From: Astragalus membranaceus
Lineage: Eukaryota; Streptophyta; Magnoliopsida; Fabales; Fabaceae
Direction: 5' to 3'
Length of the DNA: 64,000 nucleotides
Assembly: GCA_039519185.1 (NCBI GenBank)
Contig: CM076854.1
Span: 72,287,948 to 72,351,947 of the forward strand
Both the position numbers and the translations under genes were made by a program. A model generated the notes under the pieces. That model saw only the letters and a program-made list of their open reading frames with translations, was not told the origin of the DNA and did no database searches. Of the stretch, positions 1-10,562 are shown one piece after another (the stretch's first letter is position 1; each line of letters begins with the position of its first letter).

Positions 1-1590
1 ATAATTTAAACTATTAATTTATTTTACTTTACAAATTCATATTTTAGTTTTTCAAATTTTTTAGATAACTTAATGGATGGGTCGGATATCCGTCCATTAA
101 AATTGTAAATGCATGATTTAAATTGTTTTTTATGATAATGATGAATTTGATTTTTCATCCATTTCTAATGCATTGTAAAGGGATCAATAGATTATTTTAA
201 TCTCTCCATCATAGTCCAATTCAAATTTTATGTGATTTGTTCATTTTCCAGCCCTAGATTCATGTTACATCAATCCCATTTGTATATAGGAGTCATCAAC
301 ATTGTTTTACTTAAATCTAATTTAGACCATTAATATATATTATATTGTTAAAATAAACTCTCAAAACTCAGGAGCTTGACATCATATAGTTCTGACAAAG
401 GTATAAGGACTATTGATCGCTTGTAGTATATTTTGGGATAATGTGTATTGTTTTTAAGCGGAGAACAACTCATAGATTGCAGTATATTAGGTAAACACTA
501 ATTTTCCTTCCTCTGAACTCTGCAGGGGAAATCTGACATTTGACGGTCATGTTCTACAAAGAGAATGATGATTCAAAAATGGAAAGGTGGTCAAGTGGCA
601 ACTATACTGGTTGTCTAGTTTGGCGTATTCACTATCAAATGGTTTGCATTTTTCAGTCTATTCTTTTAATTTTCGGCGAAAGAGCTCAGATGACCGACGT
701 GGTGGTGTACGAAGGATCTTTGGTTGTAGATAACGATTTGATATGACTATTTATAATTTTTTATTTTTGGGATTTTGAATAATTTAAACTATTAATTTAT
801 TTTAATCTCTCCATCATAGTCCAATTCAAATTTTATCTGATTCTTTCATTTGCCACCCCTAGATTCACGTAACATTAATCCCATTTGTATATAGGAGTTA
901 TCAACATTGTTTTACTTAGATCTAATTTAGACCATTAATCTCTATTATATGGCTAAAATAAACTCTCAAAATTTAGGAGCTCGACGTCATGTAGTTCTGA
1001 CAAAGGTACAAGGACCATTGATCTCTCTTAGCATTTTCTTGGGATAATGTGTTTTGTTTTCTTCGGGAGAGAATAACTAATGTATTTAGTCAACACTAAT
1101 TGCCCCTCCTTTGAAACCTGTGGGGGTGATCTGACAAATGACGATCAAGTTTTACTGAGAGAATGATAGTTCAAAAATGGAAATGTAATCAAGCGACTAT
1201 TAGATTGGTTGTTTGGTTTGACATATTTGCTATCACATGGTTTGCATTTTTCAGTCTCTTCCTGTTTGAATTGTCATTCTTTGTCAGAAATCCATCAAAG
1301 TTCATATTCTTTTAGTAGAACTTTAATTTAATAGCCTTTGGGTCAACACTAGTCCACCCTCCTCTGACCTTTGGTCAAGTTCTATTGAGAGATTTGACTC
1401 TTCAAGTATGTAAAGGTGAAAAATTGGTTATAAGATTTATTGTCAGGTTTCACATGGTTACTATCTTGTGGTTTGCGTCTTTAAATTCATGGGTCTGAAT
1501 TTTCATTCTTTGTTGTAACGTTATCAAAGAACATATCTTTAAGCATAATGTAAATTTAATTAATAGCCCCTGGGCTATGTTAAAAAATTA
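1..1590. repeat. Degenerate tandem block of about 0.8-kb units
   Basis: Bases 1-778 and 779-1570 are related units. Both start with 'aatttaaactattaattt' and contain the same markers: 'ggagtcatcaacattg', 'aaactctcaaaa', 'gggataatgtg' and a C/T-rich 'cctcctct' segment. More diverged relatives lie at 37076-37700, 39962-40560 and 41800-41937. A short open frame at 540-746 lies inside it. It is repeated only because the block is duplicated, and it shows no recognisable domain. I could not identify the parent element. Confidence 0.6.
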
Positions 1591-1716
1591 GAAAATTATG
1601 TCGGTAAATGAATAAATAGAAATAAACAAAATAAAAATTCTTTAAATAATCATAACTTTTTGGGTATAACAGTACTTGCATCATAAAAAACTTTCTTTTA
1701 CGTATTTTATTAAGAA

Positions 1717-2011
1717 GGACTAAATATATTTTTGATTCCTAAAATTTACCAATTTAGTTTGTAGTCCCTTTAAAAAAGTTCACTCAATTTTAGTCCCCAC
1801 AATTTCCTTCATTGAAGCTTTTAGTCGCTCACGGCTTCTAATAGCACTAATTAAAAGCACGGTAAAAGGTCAAAATAGTGCTATTAAAAGTCATGAGAAA
1901 CTAAAAACATCGGCGAAGGAAAATGTGGAGAGTACTAAATGTGAGTGAAAATTATTTGTATGAACTGAAACAAAATTCCTTAAATTTTAAGGACCAAAAA
2001 CATATTTAACC
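1717..2011. mobile_element. MITE, MULE-like, about 295 bp
   Basis: The ends form an imperfect inverted repeat of about 30 bases: 'ggactaaatatatttttg' at the left and 'caaaaacatatttaacc' at the right. The interior is also partly palindromic ('gcttttagtcgctcac' against 'agtcatgagaaactaaaa'). This end type is familiar from non-autonomous MULE elements in legumes. A clean 9-bp target duplication is not visible (three mismatches), so the exact ends are uncertain. Copies are at 43654-43948 and, more diverged, 40610-40872. Confidence 0.7.
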
Positions 2012-2681
2012 TAAAAGGAATATAAGATGTTTTATAATTTGTTTTATAATTGATAGTAACTGCATTCTAAAAACATTTGTTTTAATGTCTTTAATAAGGA
2101 GTAAATATCTTTTTTATAAGCAATAAATTATATTATTAAGGGGGGTATAACGAGTACCCAACCCGTACATTAATTTGGGGCCGTGTTAAAACCTCAAAGG
2201 ACCAAAATCCCTTTGAGAAAAAGGTCCAAAGAGGAAAAAGAGTACCCCAAAGAGAACGAGGCGATAAAGCCAAATGTACTTTGAAACAAAAAATAAATAC
2301 ACCAAGAAACCCAACAGCAAAATGCAAAAATAGCAAAGCAGCAATTTTGCTAAAATCCAGGAATAGCTGAACAACACACCAGTGCGCATCAAACTGGCAG
2401 AACTAAAACAACACTTCTGTAAAGACCAATGCGCCAAACAGCGACACATAATAACAACAATCTAACAACGCCAACATAGTACACCAGCAAAGACCAAACA
2501 GCAGTATTGTAACAGCAAACAGGCAGCACCAAAACAACAATCTAACAACACCCAGACAACCCACCAGCAAAGACCAAAGCACCATAATGCACCATAGAAA
2601 GACGCCCCTGCAAAAAAAAACTAGAAACAAGGCAACATGGAGTTCCACCAATCAGAGATGGAGAAACTTGAAAAACCATAT

Positions 2682-3089
2682 TGTTCTGGAGTGGGCCGAT
2701 GTCCCAATCCTCGAAGAAGGCCCAGCCCAATCCGATGGTCACGGACTGCTCCGGATCCAACTTTGGCTAGATAATGGTCCTAGGAGCCCAATTGCAAGAT
2801 GGCCCAATTGCGACACTATATAAACCACTATGCGCTCCAAATAAGGGAAGTTTTCTCCACTCCTCTCATATGCTCCATTTCGATCATGGACTGACTTGGG
2901 CGTCGGAGTTCTTGCAGGTGGCGGCCCCCCGCGCTTCACATCGGATCTTTGCCATCAGCATCACCATCGTGAGGTACGATTTACTCTCAGTGAGTTTCGT
3001 TCGGAACATTGGCGCTTCACATCGGATCTCTGCCATCAGCATCACCATCGTAAGGTACGATTTACTCTCAGTGAGTTCCGTTCGGAACA
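2682..3089 (+). repeat. 5' LTR of the non-autonomous element A
   Basis: It starts TGTTCTGGAG and ends CGGAACA, so the termini are TGTTC/GAACA. A TATA-like 'cactatataaacc' at about 2814 is a plausible promoter and is followed by an obvious transcription-leader region. The 3' third consists of two copies of an approximately 81-bp unit beginning 'cttcacatcgg' and ending 'ttcggaacattggcg', so the LTR terminus itself is tandemly repeated. Confidence 0.88.
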
Positions 3090-3090
3090 T

Positions 3091-3107
3091 TGGCGACCAC
3101 AGTGGGA
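3091..3107 (+). other. Primer-binding site of the non-autonomous element A
   Basis: The bases 'tggcgaccacagtggga' begin one base after the LTR end. The same sequence occurs on the minus strand next to the 5' LTR of the element at 33085-36366. The matching tRNA was not identified. Confidence 0.7.
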
Positions 3108-4246
3108 GCACTTCTTTGCTCTTTCTCTTCTCACTCACGGTGGTGGATCAGAAAAATCCCAAAATAGAGTGACAGTTGCTGTTTAGATCTAGAGGAATCA
3201 ATTTCTGGATTTATTGGAAATTTCATATAAGATCCCGAAGATCAAGATCCAATGATGGATGGGAAAAAACAATATAGCTCAGATCTACAAGATTCAATCA
3301 ACGGGTGTCAAAATCGGCGAGATCCATTCGGGTTAAGGGGTCTGCGCCACTGCTATTTCAGATCGGCGAGATCCATTAAAATGTGAAGCACTAAGACATC
3401 ACTAAGATATGTGCATATTTCACTGAAGATGGAAATGAATGCTTGATCAAGATGCTGATTTAGGATATTATGAGATATACATGTTTATATCTATGTTCAA
3501 TAGATTCCTAACTCCCAAATGATTAGCAATCACTCTCATGACACAAACTTCTGAGTCGTCTTTGCCCAAACATAAAGGATACGCATGCACATTCACCGTA
3601 TGATATTGCAATCACTAGAATCATGCTTAGGTCCTCATAGTTTTGAACGGCCGATATGATGCACCGAGATTTGCTCTATTTCTTTATCGCATCCTGTTAT
3701 CTATATTTGATAAAACGAGTTCGGTACACTTGCGTTATTATTGCTTTCTCGGCTAACTTGACATTGGTCACTCTAATAAAAGTGTGCTTCTTTGGAGTTG
3801 TTGTCTGGTCTTTTATGACAGGAATTAACGAAGAGTGGGGGCTACTAGAGAGCCTGGGCACGACGTTACATATGTACGAAACTACCACTCCGAACTGCTG
3901 TCGTACCCGACAATCCTAGACACACCAGCCACATGGCCTAAATCAATGTCTTGTACATCTATACGGCAAGAAGGTCGACTCTAGCAAAAGAGTGCAATCT
4001 AACCATAAGCACTGTGGATACTACTTTATGAATGTGTTATATATTGACATGCCTACTTGAAGTTGTAAGAGACTTCCCTTCCGATGAAGATGATGGGAAC
4101 CGAGATGCTATATTATATTAGATCGGCACAACGCACCTGCGCACGGGGTCCCTCACCTTAATAGATAGAGTGTTTGAAACACTTGTATTTTCCAATTTAT
4201 TTCAGATTTATATCTCACCTGCAAATATATTATAGCCATAAGATAA

Positions 4247-4580
4247 ACCCAGGGCGATCCATGCACAAAGAGCGGGCTGCGATTGAGCCCCACACGAGCC
4301 TATGGGGCGAGGTGAGCCTGAGCCGCGGCTCAGCAGACCACCCAGGGCGATCCACCCAGAAAGAGCGGGCTACGATTGAGCCCTGCATGAGCCTATGGGG
4401 CGAGGTGAGCCTGAGCCGCGACTCAGCAGACCGCCCAAGGCGATCCATGCACAAAGAGCGAGCTGCGATTGAGCCCCGCATGAGCCTATGGGGCGAGGTG
4501 AGGCTGAGCCGCGTCTCAGCAGACCACCCAGGGTGATCCATGCACAAAGAGCGGGCTACGATTAAGCCCCGCATGAGAAA
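4247..4580. repeat. Tandem repeat, about 90-bp units, inside the LTR element
   Basis: Between three and four units repeat the pattern 'gggcgatccatgcacaaag', 'cgattgagcccc', 'gcctatggggcgaggtgag', 'ctcagcagaccaccca'. The length is a multiple of three and stop-free in several frames, which produces spurious open frames on both strands. Confidence 0.85.
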
Positions 4581-4739
4581 CAACCAGTGTCATTACGCGT
4601 ATATCGCATCGAAAGGTCTCGTTGAACGGGCGTACGCCGAAGTCGCCTCAGCGCAGGCGATCAAAGAGAGGCAGCTCGCCCCACCAAAAGAAAGGTAATA
4701 ACTCTCAGGCCTGAACCCTTTCCTGCTCAACAGGGTTAA

Positions 4740-5110
4740 CATACGTGAACGAATGAATTCACAAACGAAGCGACCAACCGAGTCGCACCCCCTTTGGGCG
4801 AGTTCGATTCGGACCGAGATCCGATAAACAGCCCTGGGACGAACGCATTCGCAAATGAAGCGACCAACCGAGTCGCACCCCCTTTGGGCGAGTTCAATTC
4901 AGACCGAGATTCGATAAACTGCCCAGGGACGAACGTATTCGCAAACAAAGCGACCAACCGAGTCGCACCCCCTTTGGGCGAGTTCAATTCGGACCGAGAT
5001 CCGATAAACTGTCCAGGGACGAACGTATTCGCAAACGAAGCGACCAACCTAGTCGCACCCCCTTTGAGTGAGTTCAATTCGGACCGAGATTCGATAGACT
5101 ACTCGTATAA
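4740..5110. repeat. Second tandem repeat block, about 90-bp units
   Basis: Four units carry 'gaagcgaccaaccgagtcgc', 'accccctttgggcgagttc', 'ggaccgagatccgataaac' and 'gggacgaacg'. A third, weaker set of repeats ('gaggtcatcctagaccgaag', 'gagaccaccca') follows at about 5290-5530. As in the previous block, the open frames on both strands reflect the repeat, not coding. Confidence 0.85.
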
Positions 5111-5796
5111 CGAACACAGAAATTCAAAGTAAGCTACCTAAGAGCAAACCCAAGTAAAAAGCATACGAAAAAAAGGGTACGATTAGAGAAATACCAATGT
5201 ATCTTACAAACGAAAAGGGCGACATCGAAGGTCGCCCCAAAATAATGCATACAAGCCCTCGCAGGGGTAGTCGTACAAACCCTCGCGGGGGCGATCGAGG
5301 TCATCCTAGACCGAAGATCCAGTGAGACCACCCAGGGCGGCCCTTCCACGAAGATAGGGCCACGATTGAGCCCGTGCAAGCCTTTGGGGTGAGGTCATCC
5401 TGGACCGAGATCCAGTGAGACCGCCCAATGCGATCCCCTCATGAAGTGCGGGCTACGATTGAGCCCAAGCAAGCCTCTGGGACGAGGTCATCCTGGACCT
5501 GAGATCTTGTGAGACCACCCATGCTTCCCCTTCGAGCGAGTTCAACCTGAAGCAAGATCATGTGGACTGTTCGTAGCGGACAAACAAAAACGATAAGACC
5601 GCGAAATGGTCTCACTCAAAGTCACACTCGAACTTTTAAGATAAGTACCTAGAAAAGGTCGGGCAACGCCAAAACACGCGCGCACAGAACAAGAGTCCAC
5701 CTTCCAATAGGGTGGGCGACTGACTAACATGGTCGAGCCGCGAGATATCCTAGACCGGGGGCATCAAGCCTGAACCCGTCCTCCAGACGACTTCGG

Positions 5797-5809
5797 CTTG
5801 GGGGGCAAC
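5797..5809 (+). other. Polypurine tract of the non-autonomous element A
   Basis: The bases 'cttggggggcaac' lie directly upstream of the 3' LTR start TGTT. This is the position and composition expected for the plus-strand primer. Confidence 0.6.
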
Positions 5810-6217
5810 TGTTGTGTAGTGGTCCGATGTCCCAATCCTCGAAGAAGGCCCAGCCCAATCCGATGGTCACGGACTGCTCCGGATCCAACTTTGGCTAGAT
5901 AATGGGCCTAGGAGCCCAATTGCAAGATGGCCCAATTGCGACACTATATAAACCACTATGCGCTCCAAATAAGGGAAGTTTTCTCCACTCCTCTCATATG
6001 CTCCATTTCGATTATGGACTGACTTGGGCGTCGGAGTTCTTGCAGGTGGCGGCCCCCCGCGCTTCACATCGGATCTCTGCCATCAACATCACCATCGTGA
6101 GGTACGATTTACTCTCAGTGAGTTCCGTTCGGAACATTGGCGCTTCACATCGGATCTCTGCCATCAGCATCACCATCGTGAGGTACGATTTACTCTCAGT
6201 GAGTTCCGTTCGGAACA
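5810..6217 (+). repeat. 3' LTR of the non-autonomous element A
   Basis: It is 408 bp and matches the 5' LTR with a handful of substitutions. The start reads TGTTGTGTAGTGG instead of TGTTCTGGAGTGG, a change private to copy A. It ends CGGAACA, followed by the target duplication CATAT. Confidence 0.88.
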
Positions 6218-6905
6218 CATATGCTTTTCCAAGAAACCACTCCCAAGAAATATGATTGCTTTTGTTACTATTGCTTATATTTACTACAATAAGAAGTAAA
6301 TATTCAGTTTAGTCCCTTAAATAAATTGGAGGGTTGTGCAACTTGGTGCTGCACATTATCAATATTTCAAATTAGTCTCTAGAATTGAAAATTGTTAATT
6401 AAGTCCGTCCATTCTTTTAAATTTATTAGCAAACTCATCCCTCACATTACCCATTTAATTTCGAATGCATATATGAATCTACTAACTTAATGTCTATAGT
6501 CCTCAGGAATACCAATGTAAAGACGACCCTGATTAACCTTTTGATGTGGCGGAGATTATTTTGAAATATTGCTGGACGGTTGGAAAAAGTTTAAAAAAAC
6601 TCGGTACTCCCATTGGCACTCCTGTTAGCGCTCTCGTTGCCACTTCCGTTCGCGCTCTCGTTGCCACTCCCGTTGGCATTTTACTCATTTTTAGTAATTA
6701 TAAAATAGTTATTTGGTAATTTTTTGTAGTGGTTAAATTAATTGATTTTATTTTTTATGAAAAAATTGATTGATTTTAGTAGTTTTAAGAGAGAGATTAT
6801 AGTAAATAAAAAAATTTAAATTATTCAATTATTGAGTATAATCTCAATTTAATAATTTAGTTTTTGGGAAAAAAATTTGAAAATTTTGTTAAAGGTATGG
6901 GTTTT

Positions 6906-7110
6906 TGTAACACCCTAATATTGCTAACAAGTAGAAATACTAAAATTCACAATTTAGCATACATCAGAGATATAATTCCATTTTAGATATTGAACACGAC
7001 TAAAAATTTTCGATGATTAACATCAAACAGTCTTAGAATTCCATAAACTTAAAAGAAAACCATATCGGTTCCATGTCTTTCAATAGCCTCAAAACCTAGT
7101 GTTCAATATC
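6906..7110 (-). repeat. Truncated 3' LTR of gypsy element A
   Basis: These 205 bases match 10563-10767 of the 5' LTR at about 95% by eye, then the match stops after 'gttcaatatc'. The remnant is the distal end of the LTR, so the deletion removed its start together with the end of pol. Confidence 0.88.
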
Positions 7111-10100
7111 CTCAATTGAGATACATGGAAGACATCATGAAGATTGGACAAAGCTGGTGGTAAAGCAAGACGGTAAGCTACCGCCCAATACACTTGATAA
7201 TTCAGAAAGGTCCAATATACCGAGGACTGAGTTTCTTCGCTCGCAATCCTCTACCTGTACCAATGGTTGGGGAAACCCTCAAAAACACATAATCACCGAC
7301 TTCAAACTCCAACGGCCTCCTTCTTTGGTCAGCATAACTCTTTTGCCGACTCTGAGTAGCTTTCATTCTATCTTGTATCTGCCAGATCTTCTCAGTAGTC
7401 TCCTGAACCAAATCAGGTCCCAACAATCTGTTTTCACCGACGTCTCACCAACATAAAGGAGTTCTACACTTCCTCCCATACAAAGCCTCAAATGGGGCCA
7501 TTTCGATGCTGGAATGATAACTATTATTGTAGGCGAACTCAACTAACGGAAGATGATCCTCCCATTTTCTCCCACTATCGAGCACACAAGCCCGAAGCAT
7601 ATCCTCAAGTCTAGATAGTCCTCTCTGTTTGACCATCTGTCTGCGGATGATAAGAAATGCTAACAAGCAACCTTGTTCCCAAAGCCTCATTCAATGCCCT
7701 CCAATATCTAGAAGTGAACTTTGGGTCGCGATCCGACACAATACTTGTAGGAACCCCGTACAATCTTATTATGCTTGCGATCTTAGCAATCCCATAACAA
7801 AATTCATCGAGATGTCTTCCCATTTCCACACTGGCACATCTAATGGCTGCAACTGACCGACAGGCTTCTGGTGCTCTGCCTTAACTCTTTGACAAGGTAA
7901 GCATTGAGACACTAACTCAGCAATATCTGCTTTCATTCCAGGCCACCAATACATCTGCTTCAAATCCCGATACATCTTGGTAGATCCAGGATGTACGGAA
8001 TATTGACTCTGATGAGCTTCCTCTAATACCTGCCTTTCAATGTCTTCATCATTGGGTACACAAATTCTGCCGTTGAAACAAATCATACCATCACTGTCTT
8101 TGGTAAAATTTGGTAACCCCTTCTGAGATTGCAACTCCACATCAACCTCTTAAGCCGAACGAATCTGATCCCTCAATAAACTTGAAATCCGAATATGCCG
8201 TAACACTAATCGGTTCCTCTTCTTTGTCACTTTGAGGTTCAAGTCTCTAAAGGACTCCAACAATGCCATCTCGTGGATCATCAACTCTGCAGTGTGGAGA
8301 GACTTCCTACTCAACGCATCTGCTACCACATTGGCCTTTCCTGGATGATACTTCAATCTGAAGTCATAATCCTTCAGAAATTCAATCTATCTTCTCTGCC
8401 TGTTGTTCATCTCCTTTTGATCAAACAGATATTTCAAGCTTTTGTGATCACTAAAAACTTCATAACGAGAACCATAAAGGTAATGTCTCCAAATTTTCAA
8501 TGCATACACAATAGCCGCCAACTCCAAATCATGAGTTGGATAATTCTCCTCACGAGGCTTCAATTACCTGGATGCATAAGCTACCACTTGTTTATTCTGC
8601 ATGAGAACACATCCTAAACCCTTACCAGATGCGTCACTATAAATTTGGAATCCCAGAGACGGATCCGGAAGAATTAGGATTGGGGCAGAAGTCAACCTGG
8701 CTTTCAACTCTAGAAAACATTCCTCATAGTCGGCATCCCAGGTAAACGGCTGACCCTTGCGGGTTAATCGAGTGAGTGGAAGGACTAACTGTGAGAACCC
8801 TTGAATGAACCTCCGATAATAACCAGCTAGACCCAAGAAACCTCTTATTTCTGTTACTGATGATGGTCGCTCCCAATTCAACACAGATTCCACTTTACTG
8901 GGGTCTACTGCAACTCCTGAATGAGATATTACATGACCCGGGAATTTTACTTCAGGCATCCAGAAATCACACTTCGAAGGTTTTGCATACAACTTCCTTT
9001 CTCGGAGTACGTTCGGAACAATGCGGAGATGTTGGACATGCTCCTCAATGGTCTTCGAGTACACCAAGATGTCATCAATGAATACAACTACAAACTGATC
9101 CAGGTACGGGTGGAAGACTCGGTTCATGTAACCCATGAATACCGCTGGAGCATTAGTTAGACCGAAGGGCATCACTACAAACTCGTAATGTCCATACCGA
9201 GTACGGAAGGCTGTCTTCGGAATATCTAAGGCTCTTACTTTTATCTGATGATAACCCGACCATAGATCAATTTTAGAAAACACTGCAGCACCTCAAAGTT
9301 GATCAAGCAGATCATCTATCCTTGGTAAGGGATGCTTATTCTTGATGGTCACCTTATTCAATTGTCGATAATCAACACACAACCTCATGCTCTCATCTTT
9401 CTTCTTAACAAGTAATACAGGAGCACCCCATGGAGAAACACTAGGTCGAATGAACTGTTTTGAAATCAACTCTTCAAGTTGGGTTTTCAATTCCTTTAGC
9501 TCTAAAGGAGACATTCGATACGGAGCAATAGAAATTGGCCCTGAGCCTGGAACCAATTCTATCGATAATTCTACCTTTCGATCCGGAGGTAAAGAAGAGA
9601 CTTCATCCAGAAATACATCCAGAAATTCATTCACAACTTGGACGGAAGACAAATCTAGACCAGTTTCAGTTGATGCAGATAACATAATAACATAAGATTC
9701 CGCACCTTGAAATAAAGTCTGGCTTGTTGAGGTGAAAGAGATAAGTGCTTCAGAATTTGGCTGAGACAATACCACTAATTGTGAAGAAAACCCATTAGTC
9801 CGATTGAAGCAATCAATAGTGACATGATTGGCAACCATCCAATTCATTCCCAGAATAATATCCATTCCCCTCATAGGCAAGCAAATAAATTCAACAACAA
9901 AGTTCTTGTCCCTTATAGTAAGCAGACCATTCAAACATAGAGATTGAGTCTGAACACGATCCTTTGCAGCAGTTAAAATGGTTATCGGTTCAGATGTTGG
10001 AGACAGAGCTAATCCTAACCGATCCATACATGCCTGAGATATAAAACAGTTGGTTGCACCCGAATCATATAATATACTAACTTTGCATTCAGAGTTGATG
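7111..10100 (-). pseudogene. Gypsy pol pseudogene, copy A (PR-RT-RH-INT)
   Basis: Domains in order on the minus strand: aspartic protease with its D-S-G motif near 10050 and the ILGMNW block near 9870; reverse transcriptase at about 9500-8870, including the VFIDDIL active-site block near 9075; RNase H at about 8700-8350; an integrase zinc-binding region near 7900-8050 (HPGSTKMYRDL, CLPCQR); and an integrase core near 7550-7800 (IVSDRDPKF, YHPQTDGQTER). It ends in the VFHVSQL block at 7111. Stops interrupt it near 9291 (L-stop-G-A), 8562, 8384 and 8152, and near 7213 after IGPF. Part of the integrase core is missing near 7770-7800, so the element cannot make an active integrase. The stops near 8562 and 7213 are absent from copy B. 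The product would have been a retrotransposon polyprotein. Confidence 0.92.
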
Positions 10101-10547
10101 ATTCAACTACCTCCTTTCCTTTCCAGTACTCCCTTTGAGATCATCCTCGGCGACATAGGCTGGTTGCACTAAGGCAGCATAATTGGTGAGAGTATAAGAA
10201 CTGAGACCTTGAGTCACATCAGCACGAAGGCCCATCATATACGTCTACATCTTCCATTCATCATTCGTAGCATACCTTGCCAACTGGTAAAAGCTGAGAC
10301 AGCTTCTCATACTTAGCGGTGTATTCTTCCACCGTCATATCACCTTTCCTGAGAATGTACCGGTTGGAGATTCCGGTATTGGCTGAAGATTAGGTCTTGG
10401 TCGCCCTGCCATAATTCCACTTATAATGCACCAAGTATTGAGTTGATCAGGCTCAATGTCTCTTAGCATTACAAATAGAAAGATAACCAAGGATAACAAG
10501 GAAACACACTCAACCCTAAACTAATCTGAGCCCGACTAGGTCGAACT
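10101..10547 (-). pseudogene. Reduced gag region of gypsy element A
   Basis: A full gag would need over 1 kb, but only about 450 bp separate the PBS from protease. A fragment on the minus strand near 10345-10270 still reads T-V-E-E-Y-T-A-K-Y-E-K-L-S-Q-L, a typical gag segment. The remaining bases are not in one frame. The capsid-encoding part has been deleted. Confidence 0.65.
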
Positions 10548-10559
10548 GCTCTGATACCA
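10548..10559 (-). other. Primer-binding site, initiator-Met tRNA type (gypsy A)
   Basis: On the minus strand the bases read TGGTATCAGAGC. They lie three bases inside the 5' LTR end GGTGTTACA. This is the standard plant initiator methionine tRNA complement. Confidence 0.85.
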
Positions 10560-10562
10560 AAA

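Larger units (their letters stand above)
2682..6217 (+). mobile_element. Non-autonomous LTR retrotransposon (TRIM/LARD-like), copy A
   Basis: The element has two 408-bp LTRs, a 5-bp target duplication CATAT (2677-2681 and 6218-6222), a primer-binding site just after the 5' LTR and a purine tract before the 3' LTR. The roughly 2.7-kb interior has no gag, protease, reverse transcriptase or integrase frame. It holds several blocks of tandem repeats that stay open on both strands. Its mobilisation must therefore have depended on another element. The PBS 'tggcgaccacagtggga' is the same as that of the gag-only element at 33085-36366, which suggests both belong to one gypsy-type lineage. The LTRs differ at about 2% by eye, so the insertion is fairly recent but older than the segmental duplication. 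Confidence 0.88.
2109..6287 (-). mobile_element. 5'-truncated LINE fragment, split by a nested LTR element
   Basis: A 16-bp direct repeat flanks this block: 'aataaggagtaaatat' at 2093-2108 and 'aataagaagtaaatat' at 6288-6303 (one mismatch). Read on the minus strand, the left end gives a LINE-like 3' tail: '...actcgttataccccc', then 'ttgcttataaaaaag'. Long target duplications with an A-rich tail are the signature of LINE insertion. The fragment proper is 2109-2681 plus 6218-6287, with the LTR element 2682-6217 inserted inside. The older paralogue near 41045-41070 lacks the insertion, which supports the boundaries. No reverse transcriptase frame remains. Confidence 0.65.

Noticed and set aside
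2774..3186. Open frames of 84-132 codons in the LTRs on both strands (also near 5902, 44712, 47841 and 48506).
   Set aside because: They result from the 81-bp LTR repeats, and the same text repeats at every LTR. No homology is recognisable.
3656..3919. An 87-codon frame with a hydrophobic segment inside the LTR element (also 45594-45857).
   Set aside because: It has two near-identical copies only because of the duplication, no recognised domain, and lies in the non-coding interior of a non-autonomous element.
4174..5132. Overlapping long open frames on both strands (also at 46112-47070).
   Set aside because: They follow roughly 90-bp tandem repeats whose length is a multiple of three and that lack stops. 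There is no domain, and they lie inside a non-autonomous LTR element.
8273..9695. Plus-strand frames inside the gypsy pol region (also 50219-52285).
   Set aside because: They are antisense shadows of the reverse transcriptase and protease coding strand.
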